Shown here piece after piece: positions 1-9,237 of a DNA stretch of 64,000 nt. The DNA is taken from positions 2,724,001-2,788,000 of the forward strand of contig OU696593.1 in assembly GCA_916048095.2 (NCBI GenBank), in the 5' to 3' direction. Under the pieces are notes generated by a model. That model was not told the origin of the DNA. It worked only from the letters and a program-made list of their open reading frames with translations, and did not search any database. This DNA is from Sacculina carcini. Lineage: Eukaryota; Arthropoda; Thecostraca; Sacculinidae. The translations under genes and the position numbers were made by a program. Numbering within the stretch: position 1 is the stretch's first letter; the number at the start of each line of letters is the position of its first letter.

Positions 1-2
1 CA

Positions 3-1343
3 ATGCTCGGCGGACGAATCGTGGTACCTCCGTCGCTACGCAACGAGGTCCTCCGCGTCCTTCATGCTGCTCATCAGGGTTGTAGCAGGATGTACAGCAG
101 AGCCCAGCACACGGTCTTCTGGCCCGGCCTAACAAAAGACATTGAAAGCACTCGTCACAGATGCTGCGACTGCTGGCGGACCTCGCCGTCCCAACCACGC
201 ATGCTGCCTGCCACACCAACAGTCCCGTCTCGCCCCTTCGAGGCAATCGCAGCCGACTTCTTCACCACAAAAGGCGTCGGGTATCTGGTGATCGTCGACC
301 GATTCAGTGGCTGGCCACACATCGTGGCCTCAGCATCAGGCTCCAGGGGCTTCAAGAGAGCCCTCGTGAACTACTTCGCCACCTTTGGGGTTCCCCAGGA
401 GCTGAGTACCGACGGCGGCCCCGAGTTTACAGCCGGCGAAACAACAGATCTACTGAAGCGATGGGGAGTCCGTCATCGGCTGTCGTCTGCGTACCACGCA
501 GTGTCGAATGGCCGCGCTGAAGTCGCCGTCAAATCGATGAAGCGCCTCCTGATGGCTCTGGATGACAACGACGGTGGCGTCTCATCGGAAAGCGTGGCCG
601 CGGGTCTCCTCCAATATCGCAACACCCCCGACCCTACGTCGGGTGTCTCCCCAGCGCAAATAGTTTTTGGCAGGAGCATCCACGACCTTCTTCCCGTGGC
701 ACCCAACACCCAAATCTTCAGTTGTAACAAGGTCCACCCAGTATGGCGTGACACCTGGGAGCGACAAGAAGACGCCCTGCGTCTGAGGTTCGCAAAACAA
801 ACCGAGAAGCTTCAAGCACACAGTCGCCCCCTCAGTCCACTGGAGCCGGGCGCAAGAGTGCTGGTGCAAAACCAAGCGGGCCCCCACGCCAAACGATGGG
901 ATCGCTCGGGTGTGGTAGTCGACGCCAGGCCCAACGACCAGTACCTCGTTAAGATCGACGGCTCGGGAAGAGTAACCCTGCGCAACCGGCAATATCTTCG
1001 CCACGTAGAGGGTCTCACAGGGACCGTCCTACCACCGGCCGTCCCACAAACTATGAGCCACACACCCCCTATACGCGATTCAGCCGCCTCAGCACCACCA
1101 TCCCTCCCCAGCGCGACGGGCCCTCCACCAGCCCCTGACAGGGCGCCACAAGCACGGCCACCCCTGGACAGGGAAACGAGGGATGACACCACACCGGCAG
1201 ATCCGGGCGCCACCCAACAGTCAGTGGACGACGACCAACAACCTGGCGACGCACCAGCTGCAGGCGACAACCTCGGCACCGAGAGACCACAGCGGCACCG
1301 AAAGCCACCCGCTCACTTACGCGATTACGTCACCGATTTTTGA
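3..1343 (+). CDS. Ty3/gypsy Pol C-terminus: integrase (5'-truncated by window edge)
   Basis: This is the last 446 residues of a Ty3/gypsy polyprotein; the rest lies left of the window. It would insert element cDNA into chromosomes in the nucleus. The N-terminal zinc-binding module has H21, H24, C54 and C57. The catalytic core follows with D85 (context AADFF), D137 (STDGG) and E173 (GRAEV), and D137 to E173 has exactly 35 intervening residues, the retroviral D,D35E spacing. From about residue 340 the protein becomes Pro/Ala/Arg-rich and ends with a tail of the type PAHLRDYVTDF seen at gypsy Pol ends. No internal stop is present, so this is one of the better preserved reading frames here. The stop codon is followed within 30 bp by a polypurine tract and an LTR. 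The first Met is arbitrary because the frame is open to the window edge. Confidence 0.93.
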   Translation: MLGGRIVVPPSLRNEVLRVLHAAHQGCSRMYSRAQHTVFWPGLTKDIESTRHRCCDCWRTSPSQPRMLPATPTVPSRPFEAIAADFFTTKGVGYLVIVDRFSGWPHIVASASGSRGFKRALVNYFATFGVPQELSTDGGPEFTAGETTDLLKRWGVRHRLSSAYHAVSNGRAEVAVKSMKRLLMALDDNDGGVSSESVAAGLLQYRNTPDPTSGVSPAQIVFGRSIHDLLPVAPNTQIFSCNKVHPVWRDTWERQEDALRLRFAKQTEKLQAHSRPLSPLEPGARVLVQNQAGPHAKRWDRSGVVVDARPNDQYLVKIDGSGRVTLRNRQYLRHVEGLTGTVLPPAVPQTMSHTPPIRDSAASAPPSLPSATGPPPAPDRAPQARPPLDRETRDDTTPADPGATQQSVDDDQQPGDAPAAGDNLGTERPQRHRKPPAHLRDYVTDF

Positions 1344-1368
1344 GTTTATGCCTATAAACTGGGGGGGA

Positions 1369-1679
1369 TGTTGAATAATACGTAAGCACCCAGGTACTCG
1401 ATATTGCACTATCGAGTACTCGATTCCAGCGGTACACACAATACGCATAGAGAACAGTGTCTTCCAGCACCGCTATCGTCAATTACCGTTTCCTCGCGTG
1501 TTGACATACTAAGTACGTTTGTGTTTACTATTTCCTTGGGTTTGTTAACGTTACTTTTAACGATCATATGCGTTCTCACTTAATGTATATTTGTTTGTTT
1601 GTTTATGTATATCTGTTTGCAGCGAATATCATTCTCTATCGGCAATACAGGCGTTCCGTGTGAGGATATCTTTTGATCA
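1369..1679 (+). mobile_element. 3' LTR of the gypsy element at the left edge
   Basis: A G-rich polypurine tract (about 1361-1368) sits directly before a TG at 1369, and the LTR ends in CA at 1679 (311 bp). The right boundary is supported by comparison: from 1680 the sequence matches the interior of repeat A, which is uninterrupted near 5878 and 18626. The element therefore landed inside an older repeat A copy. The matching 5' LTR and target duplication lie outside the window. Confidence 0.82.
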
Positions 1680-2290
1680 CTATGGATTGTTTGATCATTT
1701 ATCAATCTCATCTCTTCTTATATTTTTGCAATATTGTGTCGTGCTAACTTCATTGTATGCATTGTGAATTATATTAATAGTAATATTTGATATTATTTGT
1801 CGTTCGTTTCTGATTAATTTCAATTTCAAACTGAGCCTAATCAATATAAAAATTTAGACTAATCAACCCCAAAATGACAATGCTCTTTATACTGTATCTT
1901 ACCAATTTTTTTTAATTGGCGTCATAAAGCAACCACGTGCACATCACGTGATGAACACGTGCGCCTCACGCGATAAACACGTGAGTGTATGCTGCAAAAA
2001 AGCACACAGACACACATCCATGTGCAAGCGTGCAAACGCCTACTGGACACTAAATTTCATATACACACACGCACATACACTCCTAGCGAAAAGAACCGCA
2101 CATATAACAACTTAACATTCGACTCATATATGCATATTAATTTAAAAAGTATGTATTTAATAAGTACACGACAATTGCTTCATTTCTTACAGGTTCAAAT
2201 GCATTCTATGCGTTTCAGCATTTGTTACCTTTTACCGGGTCCCGAGTAGAGATGCAAAAAAACGTTTTTTTGGATGCGTTTTTTTTATGA
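1680..2290 (+). repeat. Repeat A, right part of a third copy
   Basis: Aligns by eye along its length with 5878-6490 and 18626-19230, including the E-box array, the stretch ending near ACCTTTTACCGGGTCC, and a following run of A and T. Reading frames of 86-122 codons exist in each copy, but their starts differ and I see no domain, so I treat it as non-coding. Its left end was cut off by the gypsy LTR ending at 1679. Confidence 0.8.
1934..1983. repeat. 11-bp-phased CACGTG (E-box) array, copy 1
   Basis: CACGTG starts at 1934, 1945, 1956 and 1978, with a CACGCG variant at 1967, so five sites sit exactly 11 bp apart. CACGTG is the canonical bHLH-zipper E-box. The same pattern, including the variant in slot four, recurs in the other two repeat A copies. 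Regulatory function is inference only. Confidence 0.7.
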
Positions 2291-2853
2291 AAGTTATAGT
2301 AATTAACGTAGTTCCTTTCTGGTAGGAAAAAAGGTAAAGTGTAAAAAAATACTAAAAATTATGCCACCTGTTGTTGTTTTTTAAAACAGTTTCAGATTTT
2401 AGCAGAAAACAAACAGTTCTCAAAACCTGCTCTCCTACACAATGATTAACTCAATAATTGAATGCAAAGCTGTACTGTACATAGAAGTGCCGCACAGTAC
2501 CGTGCAAACAATGATATCAGGACTTTCAGACACATTATAACAAATTTATTGTGCATATTTTATGATAAATCAATTTGATAGGGTCACTAATATCATGAAT
2601 AACTCATGTGTTGATAAAAATTCATTCATTAATATTCATTTATTTTCATAAGAATTCATTCATTCATAATTCATTTTACATCCAAAATATATTATTTCCA
2701 TAATTTGAATTATTTGCATAACTCTAAAAAAAAACCTAAAAGAGCGTGTTATTTTTGGTCGATGTTTTTTTGGCAAAAAACGGTTTTCTTATATAAATAT
2801 AAACATCGGATTTTTTGGGTCGTATCTCTAGTCTCTAGCCTACACCGCGAGTG
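2291..2853. other. AT-rich unique-looking stretch
   Basis: Very AT-rich sequence with short runs of A and T and degenerate TTCATTCAT-like repeats around 2570-2670. I see no reading frame, RNA gene or terminal repeat in it. Confidence 0.5.
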
Positions 2854-2934
2854 ATGAATCCATCGGGTAGAATAGTGCGCCGCTCTGAAAGAGTAAGGCG
2901 TGCCCGAGCATATTTGAATGATTACATATGGTAA
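2854..2934 (+). pseudogene. Remnant of a Ty3/gypsy Pol C-terminus
   Basis: A 26-codon frame ends in TAA at 2932-2934 and encodes a basic tail (RRSERVRR, then AYLNDYIW). This resembles the conserved last residues of gypsy Pol, including the frame ending at 1343. It lies ten bases upstream of a TG-starting LTR with a purine-rich tract between. The rest of the element is missing upstream, so it is a 5'-truncated 3' end. It is short, but the protein, tract and LTR are in the expected order. Confidence 0.65.
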
Positions 2935-2943
2935 GGGGCAAGA

Positions 2944-3256
2944 TGTGGCGAGTGTCAACTGATCCCCGTAGTTCGATGAATTATGTATGTCCGTGTGTGT
3001 GTATGTATCTGTCAACTGATCTTTCTAGTTGCATGCTTGATGTATGTCTACGTGTGTGTATGTACCTTTGTATGTATGTATGCCTGTATACTTGGCTCAT
3101 TGCAAGAGTTTCATCTTGCACGGACATTCATTCCACTCATCGCGTTCCACATGTCAATACAGTTATTCTTGATATTAGCGAAATATCAGCGGATTTGCCC
3201 TGCTCCAGCAGCTGGGTATCAGAAGTGACAGCTTCTAGCACCGCTGTGACGTAACA
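2944..3256 (+). mobile_element. LTR of a second gypsy element
   Basis: Starts TGTGGCGAGTG just after a purine tract and ends in CA at 3256 where TIR-B/C-type sequence resumes. The length of 313 bp is close to the other gypsy LTR in this window, but the sequence is unrelated. It contains TGTA-rich simple repeats around 2990-3090. The right end was chosen from the resumption of sequence shared with other TIR-B copies, so it could be off by a few bases. Confidence 0.6.
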
Positions 3257-4296
3257 AGATGCGACCCAGAACAAGATGCGACCGTCGACATTTGCGACGC
3301 AATTGAAGGAATATAATGTCGCATTCCTTCACGGTTACCTGTCTTGTCGACGCGGTTGAAGGAACTAGCCGGTACTAGGGCGTGCGTCGTACCACTTCTG
3401 TACTGAACAGCCAAACAAACGTGCCTCAACACGAAAACACACACATGTTATTCGTAGACAATTTCAAATTGTTATTGAACTTTATTTAATCTAAGATATA
3501 GTTTTGCCAACTTCCAACTAAATGCCATGCTGGTAAATTCACTGATACAATGCAACGTTTAAAAAAATGTTCGTAGGAAGAGCGTTACTAAAATATTATT
3601 ATTTTTCCGTATCATTCCAGACCCCACTAATGACATTGATAGCCTAAAGCAGTTGTTCTGTTATTGTCTATGGTTTGGATCTAGGATAAATGTGTAAGGA
3701 TTCAAGAAATTGACATAATTTATTTAAAAAACGCGCAAAGACGTTTTTATATTTTTCAAAGATTTTAGGTTAGGTTAGGTTTAGCGTTCTAATGTAATGT
3801 GCTACCTTTACAGGAGGCGAGGGACTGGAAGAAATTCGTTAAATAAAATGTGCTTAATCTAATGTTCTTGAATCCTTACACATTTAGCGTCAACCTATGG
3901 TTTACTGTGTGTACGTGTGTGTGTGTGTGTGTGATTCTCGTTTGCGCTTTGTGTAGTTTACTGTGTCTATAAGTGTGTATTTGTATATGTTTGTATGTGT
4001 CATGCTGTCACGTGTTCATGCCCCGCGGCGACAAGCACTTGACTAGCTCGTCGATGATTGGTTGTTAAAGTCGTGTGTCACTGTCTTAACTGTCTTAACT
4101 GTCTTAACTGTGTATGTTTGTATGCATACGTGTGTGTGTGTGTGTGCTACCGCATGTGACGGTGGATGCGTGTGGTCTTGTAGGCACGCGTAAGGCAGTG
4201 ATGCCCACGCACGCCTCTCTGTAAATACAGTTTTAATTTTCTGCTCTCGTTACAGCAGCACTTAAATTATTTGGCATTTTGGCTCGGTCAATAGAA
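3257..4296 (+). repeat. TIR-B fold-back element, partial copy 1 (mostly its C interior)
   Basis: Carries a short piece of the B arm (3257-3330). It then holds the interior also found at 15641-16300 and, inverted, at 62746-63400. Shared landmarks are a TTAGG-like run near 3765, a TG microsatellite near 3910, and a GC-rich CCCCGCGGCG patch near 4020. Its segment 3371-3530 recurs at 43422-43575 and, inverted, at 63790-63945. No coding sequence is recognisable. Confidence 0.7.
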
Positions 4297-4392
4297 AATA
4301 TATATTGGTACAGGTTTTTTCGTTAATTGGCTGTTTCATTGATTTTTCCTTGCCGAATTTCCTTGTGAACCACAGCAGTTGTCAACAATATC
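4297..4392 (+). repeat. ~110-bp linker shared with the palindrome
   Basis: This stretch, ending just before CACAAGAGTGCGTG, recurs at about 60275-60385 and inverted at 58187-58300, where it joins two gag fragments. Its identity is unknown. Three copies suggest it belongs to a repeat or is a captured LTR-element end. Confidence 0.6.
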
Positions 4393-4735
4393 ACAAGAGT
4401 GCGTGTTGAAAGTCATAACACAGCCTTCTTCAGAAGTCAGGCTTCAAATTGTTGTCGGAGCTCCCGAGTAGCTCAGTGGTTAGGCGCTGAACTATCGTGT
4501 CAGAGGTTTGCGGTTCAAATCCTTGCCCGTGTTCGTTCATCAACACCTCCGCATGAGCATACCGGGATTCACCACTGTAGATGGGCACACAGTGGGGCGC
4601 GCCATATAGTCTCAACTGACAGGTGCGCGCTTAAAGCACCAATTAAGTAGACGTGCAGCTTTGTCTGGCCACAAACCAGATCCAAAGCTGCATACCCCCA
4701 TTCGGCCTGGATATCCTAAACCAAATACACATTAT
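4393..4735 (+). mobile_element. tRNA-derived SINE head, copy 1
   Basis: Contains a pol III-type internal promoter: box A TAGCTCAGTGG at 4469-4479 and box B GGTTCAAATCC at 4512-4522, with correct spacing and a tRNA-like D arm. The anticodon arm does not fold cleanly and unrelated conserved sequence continues for about 200 bp after box B, so this is a SINE rather than a tRNA gene. A hairpin lies at about 4653-4691 (CAGCTTTG with CAAAGCTG). A near-identical copy is at 17337-17695, and the 3' portion appears inverted at 47672-47765. Confidence 0.75.
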
Positions 4736-4746
4736 GGACAGATTAC

Positions 4747-4790
4747 ATCCGCGGGATGAGGCCGAATCCGCGGGATGAGACCGGCGGGGG
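4747..4790 (+). repeat. 19-bp minisatellite, about two units
   Basis: Unit is of the form GCGGGATGAGGCCGAATCC. About two units here, one partial unit near 17697, and roughly nine to ten units inverted at 47262-47450, so the same site has expanded in one composite copy. Confidence 0.75.
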
Positions 4791-4973
4791 GAGATGACTG
4801 TCTCTTTTTAATTTCTTTTGGTTCTTCCTTCTTCAAAGATTTCTTTTGAGGATTGTTGTGAATGCGAGATGCGTGCTGCCTCCGACAAAACACAAATCGA
4901 CGGCGGCAGCATTTGGCGGAAAACGGGAAAGACGAGAAAATCCATCGACAAACATACAAAAAAAGTCCTCAAA

Positions 4974-5543
4974 CAGACACAAATGACCTCAATGACCTTG
5001 CAAATGACCCCGGAGGTCAACAAAATTTAACCTATGACCTTCTTGCATCCATTTTACCCCTAGGGACCAAGTTTCATCAAAATCGGTCAAGTGGTTTAAG
5101 AGGAGATAGGGTAAACATACACAAATGACCTCAATGACCCTGAATATGACATCGGATGTCAACAAAACCTAGCCTATGACCTTCTTGCATACATTTTACG
5201 CCTAGGACCAAAGTTTCATCAGAATCGGTCCAGTGGCTTAGGCGGAGATAGGGTAAACAGACACAAATGACCTCAATGGCCTTAAATATGATCCCGGAAG
5301 TCAACAAAACCTAGCCTATGACCTTCTTGCATCCATTTTACCCCTAGGGACCAAGTTTCATCAAAATCGGTCCAGTGGTTTAGGAAGAGATAGGGTAAAC
5401 AGACACAAATGACCTCAATGAACTTGAATATGACCTCGGAGGTCAACAAAACCTAGCCTATGACCTTCTTGCATCCATTTCACATCAAGGGACCAAGTTT
5501 CATTAAAATCGGTCCAGTGGTTTAGGAGGAGATAGGGTACAAA
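4974..5543 (+). repeat. 142-bp tandem repeat, four units
   Basis: Units begin at 4974, 5116, 5258 and 5400 and are followed by a partial end at 5544, giving a period of 142 bp. Each unit contains the phrases AAATGACCTCAATGACC and ATCGGTCCAGTGG. Three units occur at 17899-18326 and three, inverted, at about 46643-47075. Units differ by scattered substitutions. No protein is suggested. Confidence 0.88.
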
Positions 5544-5579
5544 CAGACATTTAGACAATTTGCAATCAATTCAGTGCAA

Positions 5580-5626
5580 AAAATTACCAACAATTTGGCC
5601 CGAAGGACCGAATTGTTGGTAATTTT
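5580..5626. repeat. Hairpin-forming inverted repeat
   Basis: Arms of 16 bp (5580-5595 and 5611-5626, AAAATTACCAACAATT and its complement) enclose a 15-bp loop. A second GC-rich inverted motif (CGGGCCCTTCGGGCCG) follows at about 5634-5650. It sits between the tandem array and repeat A in the composite; degenerate versions occur near 18365 and 46580. Confidence 0.7.
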
Positions 5627-6725
5627 ATAATTTCGGGCCCTTCGGGCCGAATTGGATAACAACACCAATAATTGATATCAAGGATAACTCCACGAAAACA
5701 CCCCAACACCACACAAACAAAGACGAAGCGTTTAAATTTGGACGTACTGGTCAAAGTGTACTTATTTCGTCCCAGCTTATTGAAGTAGCCAGTATATGAA
5801 GAAATTCAAGAAATTCGTGTGGCTAACCTTGGAACATATGGATCATAAATCTATCGATAGTCCTATGGATCATAAGTCCTATGGATTGTTTGATCATTTA
5901 TCAATCTTTTCTTTTATGTTTTTGCAATACTGTGCCGTCCTCATTTCATTGTATGCATTGTGAATTATATTAATAGTAATATTTGATATTATTTGTCGTT
6001 CGTTTCTGATAAATTTCAATTTCAAACTGAGCCTAATCAATATAAAAATTTAAACTAATCAACCCCAAAATGACAATGCTCTTCATACTGTATACTGTAT
6101 TTTATCAAATATTTTATATTTTCCTTGAAGTGGCGTCATACAAGCAACCACGTGCACCTCACGTGACAATCACGTGCGCATCACGCGATAAACACGTGAG
6201 TGTATGCTGCAAAGAAGCACACAGACACACATCCATGTGCAAGCGTGTAAACACCTACTGGACACTGAATTTCATATATATACACGCACACACTCTTAGC
6301 GAAATGAACCGCACATGTAATAATTTAACATTCGACGCATATATGCATATTTATTTAATAAGTATGTATCTAATAAGTACACGACAATTGCTTCATTTCT
6401 TACAGGTTCAAATGCTTTCTACTCATTTCAGATTTTGATACCTTTTACCGCGTCCAGAGTAGAGATGCAGAAAAAAACGTTTTTGGATATGTTTTTTGCA
6501 AAAAAACATGTTTTAGTTGTTTTTTTCATGTTTTTCTAGAATTAGCCCCAATCATCATCGGATGTAGGATTTTAGTACATAGAAATGAGTTTCATTCATG
6601 TTTTGTACAACTTTGCGTGTCTTATTTCAAAAATAATTTGATAATAGTATAAAAAACAAACATATTTACCAATAAATATCCCAGGAGACTGTTTGAAAGT
6701 GCATCCGGGTCCGAGGCTTAGGTAT
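5627..6725 (+). repeat. Repeat A and right end of composite E1
   Basis: Collinear with 18360-19465 through the same conserved end (GGTCCGAGGCTTAGG) and abruptly unrelated beyond 6725. Contains the second E-box array. Frames up to 122 codons exist but are not preserved as proteins between copies. Confidence 0.78.
6149..6198. repeat. 11-bp-phased CACGTG array, copy 2
   Basis: CACGTG at 6149, 6160, 6171 and 6193, with CACGCG at 6182. Spacing is 11 bp throughout and identical in layout to copies 1 and 3. Confidence 0.7.
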
Positions 6726-6937
6726 TTTCATTGAGAAAACTCATGTTTTTAATGATGGCTTTATGATGACGAAACATTTTATAAACTCATGTTAGAGAGA
6801 CCTACAATACGACTACACGTCAACAACCATAATGCAAGATTCTCTAAAAGCTCTATACCTAAGAAATGACATATAATAAGACAAATATAAGAAAGACAAG
6901 AAATAAGAAGAAGAAAACTATATGAGAAATAAGAACT
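6726..6937. other. Short unassigned interval
   Basis: AT-rich and A/G-rich sequence between composite E1 and the broken 3' LTR of element G2. I see no gene or repeat match inside the window. Confidence 0.4.
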
Positions 6938-6998
6938 AACACGTTGTAAAAGCACAACTCATACACGCATAGACCAGTACAACTATATGAAACACACA
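6938..6998 (-). mobile_element. LTR1, 5'-terminal fragment acting as G2 3' LTR
   Basis: Read on the minus strand, about 60 bp match the start of LTR1 as found at 15104, 42887, 16888 and 59124, then homology stops at about 6938. A purine tract (AGGAGCAGAGAA) precedes it, as expected for a 3' LTR. The rest of the LTR is lost. Confidence 0.75.
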
Positions 6999-7101
6999 AT
7001 ATTCTCTGCTCCTAAAAATTAACAATAAAACGCACACAATACACAATTAAAGCTCATAAAAACAAACATTCATCTCCAAATATACTGATGCATAATCCAC
7101 A

Positions 7102-8121
7102 CTATCTTGATGAATGTGAATATCTGTCAGGAGCTCTTCGTGTACGCGTGCTACGACGAACTTGAGGTGTTTCTAGGCTCATGTCAAGAGAAGCACGAAT
7201 ATCCCGTTTCTCTTCTTGCTGATGCGTGGAGAGCTGCGATCTGCGATCCGTATCGCTTGAGGGTGACACAGAAGAACGAGGAATGACATCTGAAAATTTC
7301 ATTGTTGTGCCTTTTTCAGTAGATGATGATGAGCCAGATTCTGTTGGTATTTGTTCTGTAGACTTCAGTGCATGTCTAGTATTTTCGGAATCAGCTTGTG
7401 GCCAGGGGGCAATATCTCTTAGTGATAGTGATGACTCTCGCCAATCTGCGTATCTTACATGTGCGTACAACGGATTGGCGTTGATTAATTCCACCCTGCG
7501 CACCAGTGGCTCATCTTTAGAGTGACGATGAAAATTTCTCAGGAGAACTGGCCCTGGGCGAGTTAGCCATGTCGGTACTGATTGTCCTACTGATGAGCGT
7601 CTTTCAAAGGCAAACATGCGCTCATGTGGTGTACAGTTACTCGCTGTACAGAGCAGGGATCTAATACAGTGCAACGCACGAGGTAGCACCTGCTCCAAAT
7701 GTGTTTCTGGTAACCCAGCCGAGCGAAGTGCCAGTTTAACTGTTCTCCAAATCACTCCGTTAAACCTTTCGACTTGCAAATTTCCCTGAGGATGATAGGG
7801 AGTTGATTTGCTGGATGACACTCCCTGCAGTAGAAGGTAATTACGCACTTCGTTTGACATGAAACCTGAGCCTCTATCAGAATGGACAAATGAAGCTGTT
7901 CCAAACAATGCAAATATTTTTTCTAGACAGCGAATAACAGTTGATGATGACGTTTTGACACGAAAGACACGTAGACTACGTGTCTTTGCATGCAATAGCA
8001 AATGGGTACCGAGAATACTCATCAACTGCCACGAATAAATACTTATTATAGGTTTTTGATGGTAGTGGCCCTTTAAAATCCACGCTCAATCGGTCCATCG
8101 GCTATCTGTTGCTGCTATCAA
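7102..8121 (-). pseudogene. G2 integrase core and Pol C-terminus (frameshifted)
   Basis: The frame from 8025 to 7102 (307 codons) carries the second and third integrase catalytic residues: Asp in HSDRG and Glu in QVERFNG, with 35 residues between. The first catalytic Asp (SVDFKG) lies upstream, at about 8085-8068, in a different frame. The break coincides with a 25-bp palindrome at 7963-7987 that looks inserted, since removing about 20 bases would bring the flanking conserved segments back towards normal spacing. The basic tail ends just before the polypurine tract. Upstream the gene is cut by the Bel/Pao insertion at 8122. It is a typical gypsy integrase of the GNGQVERFNG type, now dead. Confidence 0.88.
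7963..7987. repeat. 25-bp near-perfect palindrome within integrase
   Basis: AAAGACACGTAG, one A, then its 12-bp complement. It interrupts the G2 integrase between the first and second catalytic residues and changes frame. It looks like a local inverted duplication of the native sequence. Confidence 0.75.
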
Positions 8122-8685
8122 TATTGCTGCTGGTTGTCAAAAGGCAGGGTGAATTTACCGGCTGAGTTTATTCGGTCTCAGTACATTGCCGTAAATTCTG
8201 AAATGAAAGAAAAGAAAACACACATATGGCGGAAATCAAGAATACTTGAACATAACGCAACGAAAGATTAAATGGGTAACCTTGAATATGCAAATCACAT
8301 TGACAAATTCACGATTACTGACCTTCTTGGCCGCCTCAACCAACAAACAACATAAAACAGCTAAACATCACCGATATTACCCAGCATAAATAATATCTGG
8401 AACAAACAATATTCACCAGTTCGATAAGTGAAATTGACATTACACAAACACAAAGGAGCAATATTGCAAACAAAACATTTCAACCATTTAGTCTTCAAGC
8501 CTTGTATGCATCTCAACGTGGTCTGCCAAAATCCAGTTGCGACGCGCGAGATTTGGAACGATAAGAATTGAAATACTACCAGCCAGGCTAAACGAAATAT
8601 CATCAGCCACACGAACATAAGCTAAATGAAATATTATCAGCCACACGAACATAAGCTAAATGAAATATTATCAGCCACACTAACA
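8122..8685 (-). mobile_element. Bel/Pao 3' LTR
   Basis: Aligns with 11437-11943 along its length. On the minus strand it starts TGTTAGTGTGGC. It is about 57 bp longer than its partner because a unit of about 35 bp (containing AACATAAGCTAAATG) is repeated three times at 8600-8680. The few other differences suggest a modest age. Three bases (TAT) lie between the last CAGCAGCA (minus strand) and the target duplication. Confidence 0.88.
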
Positions 8686-8886
8686 TGGCTCCCCTAAATC
8701 GCACGCGATTCAAGAAAACCACCACCGTACAACCATACAACACGTCAAACACTAGCCGAAAAATGCAATACGAGGAACCGACGAACATCTCGTGAGCTGA
8801 ATAAATAAAACTCTGAATAGAATACACAGAATACACACATATACCATGAAGCTGAGTGGAGCACACAGAAAAAAATGCCCCCAAAT

Positions 8887-9237
8887 TCATGGCTCCTCCG
8901 ACGGGGAATCACCAGTACCCGGGATAAGTAATATAAGCTTATTGACTGGACGCTCAAGATAAATTACCGGGTGTTTACGTCTTCCACGGCTGTCAATACG
9001 TGCATCTGCCATGACCATGCGGACCTTTCTCACCAGGCCATCTTCGCTCGGAACAGCTACCACCACTCTGGCAAGTCTCCACTGACCTCTAGGCTTGTCA
9101 TCTTCCTGCACCACAACGATATCTGACATCTTCAGATTGCCTCGTGGATGCAACCATTTGCTCCGCGTTTGCAGCGACTGCAAGTATGACGTGCGCCAAC
9201 GGCTCCAAAATTCATTGAGCAAATACTGCACACGGCG
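8887..9237 (-). pseudogene. Bel/Pao integrase C-terminal domain (DUF5641-type)
   Basis: About 115 residues with the typical Bel tail. FWSRWR-TSYLQSLQ and KWLHPRGNLKMSDIVVV are followed by WRLARV, RKVRM and RPVNKLILL, then a stop at 8887. It is in the same frame as the integrase but separated from it by one TGA at 9235-9237, most simply a CGA-to-TGA change. The domain is otherwise complete. No native start exists; it was translated as part of Pol. Confidence 0.85.

Noticed and set aside
1989..2249. Conserved ORF in repeat A (also 6070-6438 and 18875-19183)
   Set aside because: Starts differ, differences include frame-altering indels and there is no recognisable domain; similarity is explained by the DNA repeat.
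3765..3782. TTAGG-like run as telomeric repeat
   Set aside because: Only about three units, inside a repeated interior element and degenerate in its other copies.
4459..4530. tRNA gene candidates at 4459-4530 and 17403-17475
   Set aside because: Box A and box B are good, but the anticodon arm does not close, and the same conserved non-tRNA sequence follows in several copies, so this is a SINE head.
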